From Acanthosepion esculentum (lineage: Eukaryota; Mollusca; Cephalopoda; Sepiida; Sepiidae): a DNA stretch of 64,000 nucleotides. The stretch lies in the NCBI GenBank assembly GCA_964036315.1, contig OZ038482.1, forward strand, positions 15,600,882-15,664,881, written 5' to 3'. A model generated the notes under the pieces. The model saw only the letters and a list, made by a program, of their open reading frames with translations, was not told the origin of the DNA and did no database searches. The position numbers and the translations under genes were made by a program. The stretch's first letter is position 1; each line of letters starts with the position of its first letter. Below are positions 13,124 through 22,784 of this stretch, piece by piece.

Positions 13124-13163
13124 TCCTTTAGTTCACTGCTACTACCATGGGCGGATTTTTTCT

Positions 13164-13200
13164 CCTGATGATGACCATGCTAGCCGAAACAAGTGGAGGA
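13164..13200 (+). ncRNA. Hammerhead-like motif, relic
   Basis: TTTCTC precedes CTGATGA (13165-13171). A short stem-loop follows, then GAAAC and a 4-nt gap before GAGGAA, which pairs with TTTCTC (6 bp with one G-T). This is the hammerhead layout: stem I, CTGANGA, stem II, GAAA, tiny stem III. Stem II is imperfect and the residue at the predicted cleavage site is G, which would block cleavage. Confidence 0.4.
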
Positions 13201-13288
13201 ACCTTATTTATATAATAAAACAAAAATATTAATAAACAGCCCAGTGTGTCTGAAAATGTTTATTTTTAATATTCTTTATTGTTCAAAA

Positions 13289-13332
13289 CACACACACACA
13301 TACACACACACACATATATATATATATATATT
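13289..13332. repeat. (CA)n(TA)n microsatellite
   Basis: Simple sequence. The flanking region 13335-14060 shows no recognised gene or repeat. Confidence 0.9.
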
Positions 13333-14059
13333 CATCAAATTAGGGATAAACTTAAAAGCAATGACTTTGCAGAAGTCACACAACTAGAGGCACATACAAA
13401 CAACAGTTCAATTTTCTTCTCCCTACATAAGACGCGATGTGCCCCCAGTATTATTGTATGTTTTGAAATATCGAATCGTTTTCTTTTTTTTCATGTCCTG
13501 TTCCAATAACGTATTTTACATAAGTGCTTCAGACTATTTCATATTCACATATTCCTTTTCAAGATAATATCTATACGCATCGAATAGAGCTTCTTGCGAC
13601 ATCTTTTCTCCTGAAGTTAAATTCGCCTTTGAGAAGGAAGAGATTTATTGCTATAAATCCCCACCGTCCCATTTTCTCAGTGGTGGGCATTGATAGGTTA
13701 TAGGTAGAAACCTATTATTAATACCGGGATTTGTTGATAATCTATAATTAATATTATATTTTTTTAATTATTACTCTTTATACGGAGGACATTACTAGTG
13801 AGTAGAAACTAATCTAAAAAGATGATTTGCTAAAAACCTGTAATTCACAATGATTTAATGTAAGTTATAGGACATTGTCCAATAATACTGTCCTATTTTG
13901 GGGGACGGTTGGTATTAATGAGTTGTGGATAATGAGGAACCAGAAACATTCTAGACTTCAATGTAAAAGAAACACTAGAATACGTTTTTGTTGTCCCAGG
14001 AGAGTAATATTACGGTCTAAGGCAGCGTGACATAACGTAGTTAATTAAGAGTCAGTCAG

Positions 14060-14360
14060 TTCCATGCGTGATACACGCTTAGGCGATCATGTATCTTTCG
14101 AGGCAGATTTTGTTCCCGCAGTAGGTTGCCATTTCTTTCTGTGGTAGACCAGTTGCTAACCAAGGCTATAGACCCGGTCTGTTCTGCTATTTACCCATGG
14201 CTGGGGGGGGGGATGAAGAGGATTCATACCTTTTCCAAAGGTATTATTAGCACGTAATGGAATTACCATGTAATGAAATTCTGGAATTCGAACTCGGCTC
14301 TCCGATTCCTCAATAAGAGCCGCTAGCCATTACTCCACCGTGCCTCCCCGATGAGTAGAA
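14060..14360 (-). mobile_element. tRNA-derived SINE (SINE-A), full head
   Basis: On the minus strand the 5' end reads GGGAGGCACGGTGGAGTAAT, an A-box-like start, and GAGTTCGAATTCC, a B box, about 45 bp later. The family body 'ggtatgaatcctctt' and 'ggtctaccacagaaagaaat' follows. Other copies: 10497-10715 (minus, headless), 21368-21545 (plus) and 55146-55330 (plus). Confidence 0.8.
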
Positions 14361-14679
14361 AGTTCGATCCGCATTAGCTGTCTCGCACTTTTCGTTTCGG
14401 CTGAGTCTAAAATAAATTTCGGATATAACTAGTGGCTGTGTCATTGTCGAGCACGTCTCGGTCATTATTGCGACAGTAGTGAGTTTATCTCCATTGGCTA
14501 CACCATACCTGTGAACTTCCACTAAGATAATTAACGCTTAGTAAATTTTTACATATAGTCGCATAATACCCGGAAAAAATAATGAGATTTATTTAGGGGT
14601 TCATTGGTACCACTGACTTCCAGAAATTATTTACTTAAATTTTGACACAATATTCATACAATAAAAAATATATATACAC

Positions 14680-14688
14680 ACGCGCGCA

Positions 14689-14762
<74 letters not shown>

Positions 14763-14799
14763 TACACATACACACACATATATATATATATATATATAT
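14680..14799. repeat. (CA)n and (TA)n microsatellite
   Basis: A long (CA)n tract, then (TA)n ending exactly at the left end of the transposon at 14800. Confidence 0.95.
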
Positions 14800-15043
14800 G
14801 GTGTATCAAAAATATTTTGACAAATATGTGGGGGGTTTCCGCACACCAAAACAAGGCCAAATGTCCATATAAACATATGTCAGCAAATCTTTATTTAAAG
14901 GAGTTATTAAATCTAAGGGAGGTTTACGGTAGATGTCGCTGTGTTGCCATATAAAGCAGGTAACATTTGTCCTTAGTGTATATTGGTTCAACGTTTAATG
15001 TGTGTAATAGTGAGTTAACAGAGAATTATTCCGTTTAAAAATG

Positions 15044-15281
15044 ACAGGCTATTTATATCGTGAGCCGGCAGATATGATTTTTACATACGGTCACGCGATT
15101 GGTAATGGTCGCGAAGCTGCACGGCTGTAGCAGATTGCATTTCGTGACCGAACGCTGCCAAGTCAAGCAAACTTTACTGCTGTTTATCGTCGAGTCGCTG
15201 AAATAGTATTCGTGGCACCACAAACTATGGTTCGAGAAAGATCCGCTTTTACACCGGACCACGAAAAACACATTCTAAGGG
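15044..15281 (+). pseudogene. Transposase N-terminal (helix-turn-helix) part
   Basis: One frame reads ADMIFTYGHAIGNGREAARL, then a stop, then QIAFRDRTLPSQANFTAVYR and later DHEKHI. This resembles the HTH leader (DUF4817-like) found in front of IS630/Tc1-type transposases of invertebrates. It contains at least one stop and is cut at 15281 by the LTR insertion. The coding continues at 16314 after the duplicated AAGGG. Confidence 0.75.
15277..15281. other. Target site duplication AAGGG (left)
   Basis: AAGGG immediately precedes the LTR element at 15282 and recurs at 16314-16318 directly after it. A 5-bp duplication is usual for Ty3-type LTR elements. Confidence 0.85.
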
Positions 15282-15516
15282 TGATGTGGACCCGAAATAG
15301 GGGCCACGGAAGGAAAACACGGAACACGAGTTAGAGGTAAGAAAGATATATTAAACAGAAAAGTTACAAAGAATAGTGTAAGTAGAGCTTAATATCCAGT
15401 GGTGTCCGATATTTGTATCGTACGCGGCTGCGCATTACTGGTGCTACTCCTCTGATACACATAATAATATAGTACTGGGAGAGTCCATGATGTAGGGAAG
15501 TACTGGTCTCACAACA

Positions 15517-15528
15517 CCCCCCTTCCAA
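15517..15528 (-). other. Polypurine tract of the miniature LTR element
   Basis: On the minus strand, GGAAGGGGGG lies immediately upstream of the 3' LTR start (TGTTG). This is the expected plus-strand primer position. Confidence 0.75.
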
Positions 15529-15728
15529 GAGTTTTCCTCTTTTTTTTCTCTCTCTCTTTTTTTTCTTGGCGGAAAAAAAGTAAAACTGTTAATACCTCTT
15601 CCTCTTGGGATTCACGTCGAGTGGTTGAGTAAATTTTCTCTTTCTCCCCGAGCGTCGTTCTCGATACTTGGTTGCTCGTTATTGCGTTTCGTTCGTTGAT
15701 GTAGTAATGCCAGCTCAAATTCTAGTTC

Positions 15729-16091
15729 AACACTGATGTGGGAACCAGAGTGGTTAAACGAGTCCTCTGTCGCCACTGATGTGGGACTGGGGCTTTGGGG
15801 TTTCGGTGTGGGTGCGCGTCTCGAATCCTCTGTCGCCACTGATGTGGGACTGGGGCTTTGGGGTTTCGGTGTGGGTGCGTGTCTCGAATCCTCTGTCGCC
15901 ACTGATGTGGGACTGGGGCTTTGGGGTTTCGGTGTGGGTGCGTGTCTCGAATCCTCTGTCGCCACTGATGTGGGACTGGGGCTTTGGGGTTTCGGTGTGG
16001 GTGCGTGTCTCGAATCCTCTGTCGCCACTGATGTGGGACTGGGGCTTTGGGGTTTCGGTGTGGGTGCGCGTCTCGAATCCTCTGTCGCCAC
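15729..16091 (-). repeat. 63-bp tandem array of LTR-end plus PBS units, six PBS copies
   Basis: The PBS core cgcca (plus strand) occurs at 15771, 15834, 15897, 15960, 16023 and 16086, an exact 63-bp period. In element orientation each unit reads CACATCA, one base, the PBS TGGCGACAGAGGATTCGA, then a CCCCAAAGCC-rich segment. The unit therefore contains the last 7-8 bases of the LTR as well as the PBS. Units differ at one or two positions only. A partial seventh LTR-end copy without PBS lies at 15729-15742. Because 63 is divisible by three and no frame has a stop, long frames on both strands are open, including a 172-residue minus-strand one (15612-16130) with 21-residue TSVATEDS-type repeats. 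I do not regard these as evidence of a protein. Confidence 0.95.
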
Positions 16092-16313
16092 TGATGTGGA
16101 CCCGAAGTAGGAGCCACGGAAGGAAAACACGGAACACGGGTTAGAGGTAAGAAAGATAAATTAAACAGAAAAGTTACAAAGAATAGTGTAAGCAGAGCTT
16201 ACTATCCAGTGGTGTCCGATATTGGTATCGTACGCGGCTGCTACTCCTCTGATACACATAATAATATAGTACTGGGAGAGTCCATGATGTAGGAAAGTAT
16301 TGGTCTCACAACA

Positions 16314-16996
16314 AAGGGCTATCGGAGACGATCTAGATATCAGCACATTTCAAGTAGCCCTATCATATCGTACATCCCACTGTACGGCATGAAGGATATT
16401 GCAAGAACAGCTCCTGTATCCGTATGACTTGCAACGTGTGCAGGGTCTTTTGAACTTTACTCATTCACCACGGAAGAAATTTTTACAGATGGTTTATTGC
16501 ACGAACTGCCGATCTCTTGTTTCTCTCTTCAGTCTTGTTTACCGATGAGGCAACATTTGGACGAGATGGAATAACAAATTCACACAAGCAATATATTTGG
16601 GCGTATCGGAATCCCCATAGTACAATACAAGCTAGACACTAGCATCAATTTACGATTAATGTGTCAGCTGGAATTGTAGGTAACCGTCTAGTAGGTCCAT
16701 ATGTTCTCCCAGCATATCTTACCGGAGCTGTCTACAGGGTCATTATTTCGAACACATTTCCAGACCCGCTAGAGGATGTACCCCTGCTAATACGAAGTCG
16801 CATGTGGTTCATGCATGATGGGGCTCCAGCAAATTTTAGTCACATTGTTCACGAAGCACTAGCTTACATCAACCATGAAAGATGGATAGGTCGGGGAGAA
16901 AAGGTTCCAAAGTCTTCATGTATCCCTGGCCTCAAGTTCTTTGGATTTTTATCTGTGGGTTCACCTAAAGCAATTGGTTTATGCAGCAAACATTAA
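16314..16996 (+). pseudogene. Transposase catalytic part, broken
   Basis: Frames continue the transposase after the LTR insertion. TDEATFGRDG-like text at about 16540 (first catalytic D), NSHKQYIWAYRNPHS, then the open frame 16661-16996 with VSAGIVGNRLVGPYVLPAYL and MWFMHDGAPANFS (second D in HDGAP), then NHERWIGRG. The usual third acidic residue in the 'SPDLxPLDFFLWG' region is lost by frame changes near 16920-16960. Stops at about 16370 and 16640 show the gene is dead. Confidence 0.8.
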
Positions 16997-17261
16997 TAAT
17001 ACAGAGATGCTTGATCAACGTGTTATGGTTGCCTGAGAAAACATTCGACACCATTTGGAAGTATCTGAAAGGTCATTCCAGTCAATGATTCGACGGGAGC
17101 CTGCATATATAGAAATAAGGGGAGGAAATTTTGAATATTTGTTATGAGTTGCTGTATTGAGGTACAAGAATGGACTTTTGGACATGTGTTTATATGGACA
17201 TTTGACCTTGTTTTGGTGTCAGGACCCACCCCAAAGTGTGTAAAAGTATTTTTGATTCACG

Positions 17262-17262
<1 letters not shown>

Positions 17263-17312
<50 letters not shown>

Positions 17313-17395
17313 GCAATATAGTCTTACGGTGTGCTATATATATATGGGATAAAGTGCTCAATATCAGAGATAGAGCTTGTGTAAATATATAACCA
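17263..17395. repeat. (TA)n and a terminal block shared with 30886-30966
   Basis: After (TA)n (17263-17309), 'aatatagtcttacggtgtgc' through 'aaagtgctcaatatcagaga' and 'tagagcttgtgtaaat' recurs in reverse complement at 30886-30966, where it also borders (TA)n. Confidence 0.8.
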
Positions 17396-17467
17396 TTCAT
17401 AAGAATTTAGAGAGTGATGTCATCCAATCTTGTTTGAAAATGGTTTTATAGCACTGAACGCCTGGAC

Positions 17468-17735
17468 ACCTTGGCGTGGTGTAATGGTTTCCAAACTTGC
17501 CTCGCTAGATCAGGTACAACTGAAAAGTGAGTTCGATCCTCACTAGGTGCCCCATACTTTCGGCCTTGTGCCTCATCTAAGCTACACTTAGAAAATTACC
17601 AGGAAGCCTCGGCGTGGTGTAATGATTAGCAAGCTCGTTTTGCACGAACAATTATGTGCGGGTAGTGAGTTCGATCCACACTGGGTGCCCTATACTTTCG
17701 GCCTTGTGCCACATCTAAGCTACGCTTAGAAAATC
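17468..17735 (+). mobile_element. Tandem pair of tRNA-derived SINE units (SINE-B)
   Basis: Two head-to-tail units of about 130 bp. Each starts CTTGGCGTGGTGTAATGGTT or CTCGGCGTGGTGTAATGATT (A-box-like), has a B box GAGTTCGATCC near position 75, then 'ggtgcccnatactttcggcc', 'ttgtgccacatctaagct' and 'acacttagaaaat'. The extra bases between the boxes and poor cloverleaf pairing make functional tRNAs unlikely. No long A-tail is visible. Confidence 0.75.
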
Positions 17736-17739
17736 AATA

Positions 17740-19620
17740 TAGCATTGAATGTTTTCAATACAGTTTTTCAATTACCTCTTTAACCGAACTTTTTCTATTC
17801 AGTTAGTACCACATTGTCAGACACAAAACAACCACTCGTTGTTGGTGCAATTTTGACAGTTTTGAAGTAATCTTTTGTAAACCTCTCAAATGATATTTAG
17901 TTATTTCCTTGGCGTCCAGAAACTCAATAGACACTATTTCATTTTGATTCTTCGAGTTTTACTCATATCCCGCGCTCTGGAGACACGCCCATCTTTAAAA
18001 CAGCTAAGTCAGTTACTATGACGTAGTAAGGTATTCGTATAAGGCGATATGACATTTATTGTTACAAGCAGTAAAATCAGCGAAAACAGAATTCATACTG
18101 TCGCTTCTAGATTTCAGACATTAATTATGTGTCGACCTGACAAAATATAGTATAACAAAAATAATTCTTGGCATTTTAGAATATCGAAATTATCAATCAG
18201 CTTATCGCTATCAGATTGTGGACTTTAAATCTGAGATGACCTAGTTGTTGACGAAATTCGTTTTTTTTTTGTTCTTATTGTTAGTCACGTTGTATACGGA
18301 AAATAAATATGTTTGAATGGTGAGAATAAAAATAAACTCTTCTCATGATGTCCGTTTTGTAGGTGAGATAGTTACGTATTTCCAATCGACGCCATTGTTC
18401 GTGGTTTATGTTCTGGTAAATATTATGATTTCCAATGCTGGCATATGCGAGAAATTCGCAACTATTTTATTCGTCAGTCGGCCATTTGTTATTTTCTAAA
18501 TTTGGTACGACGATAGACTATATCGATAAAATAATTTTTTAAGAAGATTATGTTTAGCCAATCTTCCTTAAATATCAATATTCAAATTTTGTATTTCTAT
18601 TCCAATAGTTACCCTTGATGTTAATAGGAAAATCGCAACTACTTCAACATCGAAACAAGGTTATCGTACTTTGAATGATAATGTCAAAAATGAATTTATT
18701 TTTTCTTTATTCATATTTTGGTTCATTCTTCTTCACACAATTGTTTTCGTGTTTTTTTAAAAGGTTTCTCATTGTCTGCAACACAGTGGGTCTCTTTTCA
18801 CACGAGGCTTGAAAGACCTGAGCGTTTTGTTGCTTGAAACAAGGTCTAAGGTGTCTCGGGAGCTTTTTTTATTGCTATTGAAGAGTTTTGATACACCTTT
18901 CAATAAGGCCGACCGCTTCTCTCAGTGGAGGCAAGATATCATTTGATTTGTGGTCGGTTTTCTGCAAAATTCTTATTTCCTTGAACAGACCAGCGCAATT
19001 GAATGCAAGAACATGGCGGCTTCACTGACAATAAAATCTGAATTATTTTGCTAAAAGTGGAAGAAATTCGACCTTGATTCTCAATTATAAAGTCAAAAGA
19101 CGACACGTTGCTGCATGGGAAAGAAAAAAGCTGATTTTTGCATGGATAAAATAATTTTTTTTTTCAGGCAACGTTTAACATGTGCAAAAATTGGCGTGTC
19201 AAAAGGACGGAATTTCTCTTGACACCGCTGTTACTGTTTACTCCCTCGGCAATTTTTTTTTTTAGTTTTATGCACTAGAAAAGGTTACTGAATTAGGAAT
19301 AACCAAGGCAGAGGTTGTAAATGAAATGTTAATCTTTATAACATCAGCAAAATACAATGCTCGCCAGCGGCGTAAAGTAGGTAAACCACTGCTAGTGGTG
19401 GTCTACATAGACAGCATGTTACCCTATTTACAATAGTGTCCAATGTACTTATGGGGACTGCGATATAATCCTTAGTGTTCATAGGTACGGTATATAACAA
19501 TGAATTCTCTTTTCTCTCGAGAATTGACAACAAAAATATTAAGCACTAATCATTTTCTTGGATTATTTATTTACAAGTATAAGTATATAAAATCTACGAA
19601 CCAACTGCAATGTTTATCAT
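17740..19620. other. No recognisable gene
   Basis: AT-rich sequence. The stretch 18780-19030 (from 'cacagtgggtctcttttcac') has a different, less AT-rich texture and could be a decayed DNA transposon piece, but I cannot name a domain in it. Confidence 0.5.
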
Positions 19621-19624
19621 TTAA

Positions 19625-19645
19625 TCTCTATCTATAAAAGGCAGG

Positions 19646-19692
<47 letters not shown>

Positions 19693-20001
19693 TAACGAAT
19701 GCACAGCCGCAATTTTCGACGGATTTGCACCAAAATTTACATGCATATGCTCCAAGTTAGTGAGAAGGCCAAGGCCAACTTTGCATTTCCCAACTCCCAT
19801 CGATAGTGGAAATAATGGATTTTTCATGCTTCTACGGCAGTTTTCATGTAGTTTGCGGCCATTTTCTACTGGCCAGAGTGAGAGTCTATAGCTGGGTGCC
19901 ACGAATAGGCAGGAACATCCTATTGGCCAGCGTGAGAGCCAACAGCTGACTGACACGAATGTTAACTAGCATTAACGGGCAACGCCGGGCCATGCTGCTA
20001 G
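19625..20001 (+). mobile_element. Short non-autonomous Helitron
   Basis: It starts TCTCTATCTATAAAAGGCAG after an A (A|TC) and has a long (TG)n tract at 19645-19691. A Helitron-type leader follows ('cagccgcaattttcgacgga'). The 3' end reads 'acgggcaacgccgggccatg' (GC hairpin), then CTG and CTAG followed by T (19998-20002). TC start, 3' hairpin, CTAG end and A/T flanks fit the Helitron signature. There is no coding capacity in 377 bp, so it is mobilised in trans. Confidence 0.75.
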
Positions 20002-20400
20002 TATATTATAAAAATAATTATGAGAACAATTTTTTATGCAGAAATTTATAAAAATATCTGTGAAAAAGAGAATTAAAAACTTTAAGTCATAACGAAAAGT
20101 ACTTGTAATTATACATACAAGTTTAAAAAATTCATTTTTCAGGCTTTTCTTTCATCTGCTCTCAACACATAAACCCCCCTTAATTTTTTGCGAGTTTAGT
20201 GTGTTGACTACTTTAATGTGTAAGGTTTTTTACGAGAATATTTTACAACACATGGAATAATGGTAGTGAAATATACATGAACAAAATAACAGAGACTGAT
20301 TGATTTGCCATGCAAGATAATCTTTATTAAACAAAATAACAAAAGGAACGTTTAAGACAAGAATTTGTTTTCCTACAAGTGCATTGTACACATAACAAAA
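20002..20400. other. No recognisable gene
   Basis: AT-rich sequence. The minus-strand frame at 20230-20475 has no recognised domain. Confidence 0.5.
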
Positions 20401-20404
20401 ATTG

Positions 20405-20932
20405 TTAATGAATATGGTCTGGTTTCCCGCTGTACGTCTCGAGGTTCTCGACAAAATCCAAAGACAGATATCCAAAGCAGAGTGTCCTGATCTGGCATCT
20501 CGTCTACAGTCCCATTCTCACAGACGTGCCGTGGCTTCCCTCTGTCTCTTCTACAAGTATTTTCACGGCAACTGCTCCGACGAGCGACTTTCGCTGGTTC
20601 CCAGACTGCACGAATTTAACCGTACTACCAGGCTGGTATCTCGTTCCAACCCTTTCACTGTTAAATGTAACCGTATCTTCTACTCCAACAGCGTCTTCTC
20701 TCGCACTTCCCGTCTGTGGAACTCCCTTCCTCCTACTTACTTCTCTGAGAGCTATAATCTTCAAATATTCAAGTGCAATGTAAACCGATATCTTCTGATG
20801 CCTTGACCTTCTACTCCGTCATTCTCTTTATCCTTTCCTCAAACACGCCTCTTGCTCTCCCCCTCTGTAACCCCTTGCGTGCTAGTGGCAAATCCACCTT
20901 GCTTGGGGTGAAATGCTAAAAAAAAAGAATGT
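20405..20932 (+). mobile_element. 5'-truncated LINE 3' end
   Basis: The open frame ending at 20806 is a second plus-strand copy of the LINE C-terminus at 9.8-10.2 kb. Shared stretches are VLDKIQRQISK, ASLCLFYKYFHGNCSDE, RTSRLWNSLPPTYF and FKCNVNRYLLMP, with a short deletion after 'NPFTVK'. The 3' UTR keeps the family signature ACCCCTTGCGTGCTAGTGGC and the TTGCTTGGGGTGA segment, and ends in an A-run at about 20930. Confidence 0.9.
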
Positions 20933-21367
20933 ATTTGAGTGTGACTTTATGTGTTGGTGTGTTTTAGTTCACAGGCCTTTTTGCTTCAGTGTGAAAAGTT
21001 CGTGTCACCTAGATCAAAAGAGGAAAACAAAAAAGCTACTTAAGGCTTTGCTTAATTTTATACCCCAGAGCTGCTGCTTATATTAAGTTCATTAAGGCCT
21101 TTACACAGGCATCTGGATTTATACTTTGTTTTTCTCGATAATTGACAAAAACAATGTTAAGTCCTATTTATTTATTAGAGTACTTGTATAAAATTATAAT
21201 GTTTAATACTTTTTTTATCAATTCTCGAAAAAAAAAAGAATTCATGAATCTAATTACATATGTTTCGGTTTTATTAAAATTCTAATTTAAAATAATAACA
21301 TTTGGCGAGGGTGTATACACTAATAGTGGTGTCAAGAGAAAAACCGTCACTTATACGAATACGTGAA
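20933..21367. other. No recognisable gene
   Basis: AT-rich sequence with short A-runs and no recognised feature. Confidence 0.5.
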
Positions 21368-21545
21368 TAAGGAGGCACGGTGGAGTAATGGATAGCGGCT
21401 CGGATTGGGGAATCGCTAGGGCAGAGTTCGAATTCCAGTCGAATCCATTACATTCACTTACGTGCTAATGACCTTTGGAAAGGTATGAATCCTCTTCCGC
21501 ATCAGTCAGATGATCCTACCCCATAGCAATGTGCTAATATCAGTA
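21368..21545 (+). mobile_element. tRNA-derived SINE (SINE-A)
   Basis: Starts GGAGGCACGGTGGAGTAATG, with B box GAGTTCGAATTCC at about 21427, then the family body 'aggtatgaatcctcttccgc'. The 3' part is diverged and truncated. Confidence 0.8.
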
Positions 21546-21599
21546 AGTGCCACTGTTTTTAAAATCACCCTTTTCTCCAGAGAAAATGGATAGCATTTC

Positions 21600-21745
21600 C
21601 CGGGAACATATATATTGTCATCCACTGATAGACTGTTTCGCTATATCACAGCTCTGCAGTGTGGCTAGACATCCGATTACTTCAAGTCAGAGATCCTACT
21701 AGGCTATCATCGCACGGCAGAGAGAAAGGGAAATTTTAACGCTTT
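21600..21745 (-). repeat. Dispersed repeat R2
   Basis: The block with 'gactgtttcgctatatcaca' and 'gctagacatccgattacttc' matches 32222-32360 (minus) and, in reverse complement, 30120-30262 and 47095-47445. In most copies the end with 'gtctgtctgtggatga' abuts (TA)n. It may be a tRNA-like SINE, but the box elements are unclear. Confidence 0.75.
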
Positions 21746-21787
21746 CTACAAGAAATACGCCAGCCGACAGAGAATAAAATTCATAGT

Positions 21788-21907
21788 TGAATATATATAT
21801 ATATATATATATATTATGAAAGGAACTTACTTAAAATAAATAGACAAAACTTGTCTATATTATTTAATGAAACATGCATTAATGAAAAATTGCTGTCTGA
21901 ATATACA

Positions 21908-21953
<46 letters not shown>

Positions 21954-21960
21954 CGTTACG
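21788..21960. repeat. PLE terminal sequence between (TA)n tracts
   Basis: Between (TA)n at 21788-21813 and 21910-21950 lies 'agacaaaacttgtctatatt' and 'tgaaacatgcattaatgaaa', almost the same as 51968-52045. Both end at (TA)n. Confidence 0.75.
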
Positions 21961-22784
21961 CTGCAGTACTTTGATTATTTGCCTTTCGACGGTGAATGTT
22001 TGAAATCCCGTGGTTCCAAAGGGAGCTGTCAATGTTTTTAAAAGTCGTTTCTTTTTTATGGTGGCAGAAATGTGTTGTGGAGTAAATAAGACACCCCGGG
22101 TAGCACAAATGAACTAAGCAAGATGCCTTAAATAAGAACTGGAAGTGAGTCACGAAGTCCGTCGGAGTCAGTCGGAAAGACTTCTAATGACGCCTCGGTG
22201 TGTCGCCTAAGGAAGACATAATAGTATAACTGCTAGGAGTGTGTTATAACAGTGGCTACGAGGGACCGAAACTCATATGGAGTAGGAAAAAGTACTTTTT
22301 TGCTTCAGCACAGACGATAACAGTGACGACGATAAATTAGAACCACGTTGTTTTAATTTTTTCTTTGGTGTGTGTAAAAAAATATTAAAAAGAGAAAGAT
22401 GTAAAAAACAATCAGATATTCTTTAAATATTGAAGAATCATTCGGCCAAGTTATAAAAATACAACTACAAACAGCAACAACGGCAGTTGTTGGAACTCCA
22501 GAAAGAAAAACAAAATTTAATTGAAATAATACTGAAGAAAACAGAAATTTTTTGCAGTTCTTTCACTCCCAATGTGGTGACAAATGCCATAACTGAATTC
22601 ACATACAATTCAGATGATGGATTTACCTTTTTTCCTTATTTTAGAATATACAAGTAAATTTTCAAGGAAGAAGGCATGTATATTTGCCGGGAACCTTGAA
22701 AACCATCTCAAATATTCTAGAACTTCCTTGTCAATGTATCTACGTATGTAACTAGCTCGCAAATTTCATACATAACTATTACCG
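21961..22784. other. No recognisable gene
   Basis: AT-rich sequence, some of it A-rich (22370-22560). No domain or repeat was recognised. Confidence 0.5.

Larger units (their letters stand above)
15282..16313 (-). mobile_element. Miniature non-autonomous LTR retrotransposon (TRIM-like)
   Basis: Two direct repeats, 16092-16313 (5' LTR in element orientation, 222 bp) and 15282-15516 (3' LTR, 235 bp), begin TGTTGTGAG and end ACATCA on the minus strand. They differ mainly by a 13-bp insertion. A 5-bp duplication AAGGG flanks the element. On the minus strand the 5' LTR is followed after one base by TGGCGACAGAGGATTCGA, a tRNA-complementary PBS. Directly before the 3' LTR lies GGAAGGGGGG, a polypurine tract. 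These two sites fix the orientation. The roughly 575-bp interior has no gag or pol domain and is dominated by a 63-bp tandem repeat that includes the PBS. It must depend on a relative for enzymes, and its U5 end resembles that of the Ty3 element at 55.5 kb. Confidence 0.9.
14800..17262 (+). mobile_element. DDE transposon (Tc1/mariner/IS630-like) with about 80-bp TIRs, split by an LTR element
   Basis: The left end (14800-14882: 'atcaaaaatattttgacaaa', later 'caccaaaacaaggccaaatg') is matched in reverse complement by the right end (17181-17262: 'atcaaaaatacttttacaca', later 'caccaaaacaaggtcaaatg'). The pair forms imperfect terminal inverted repeats of about 80 bp. Both ends abut (TA)n, compatible with a TA target. 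Remnants of one transposase gene lie inside (15044-15281 and 16314-16996), interrupted by an unrelated 1,032-bp LTR element. A related 5' fragment lies at 9260-9700. Confidence 0.8.

Noticed and set aside
17468..17735. Functional tRNA genes
   Set aside because: A and B boxes are present but the cloverleaf arms do not pair and a repeated SINE body follows.
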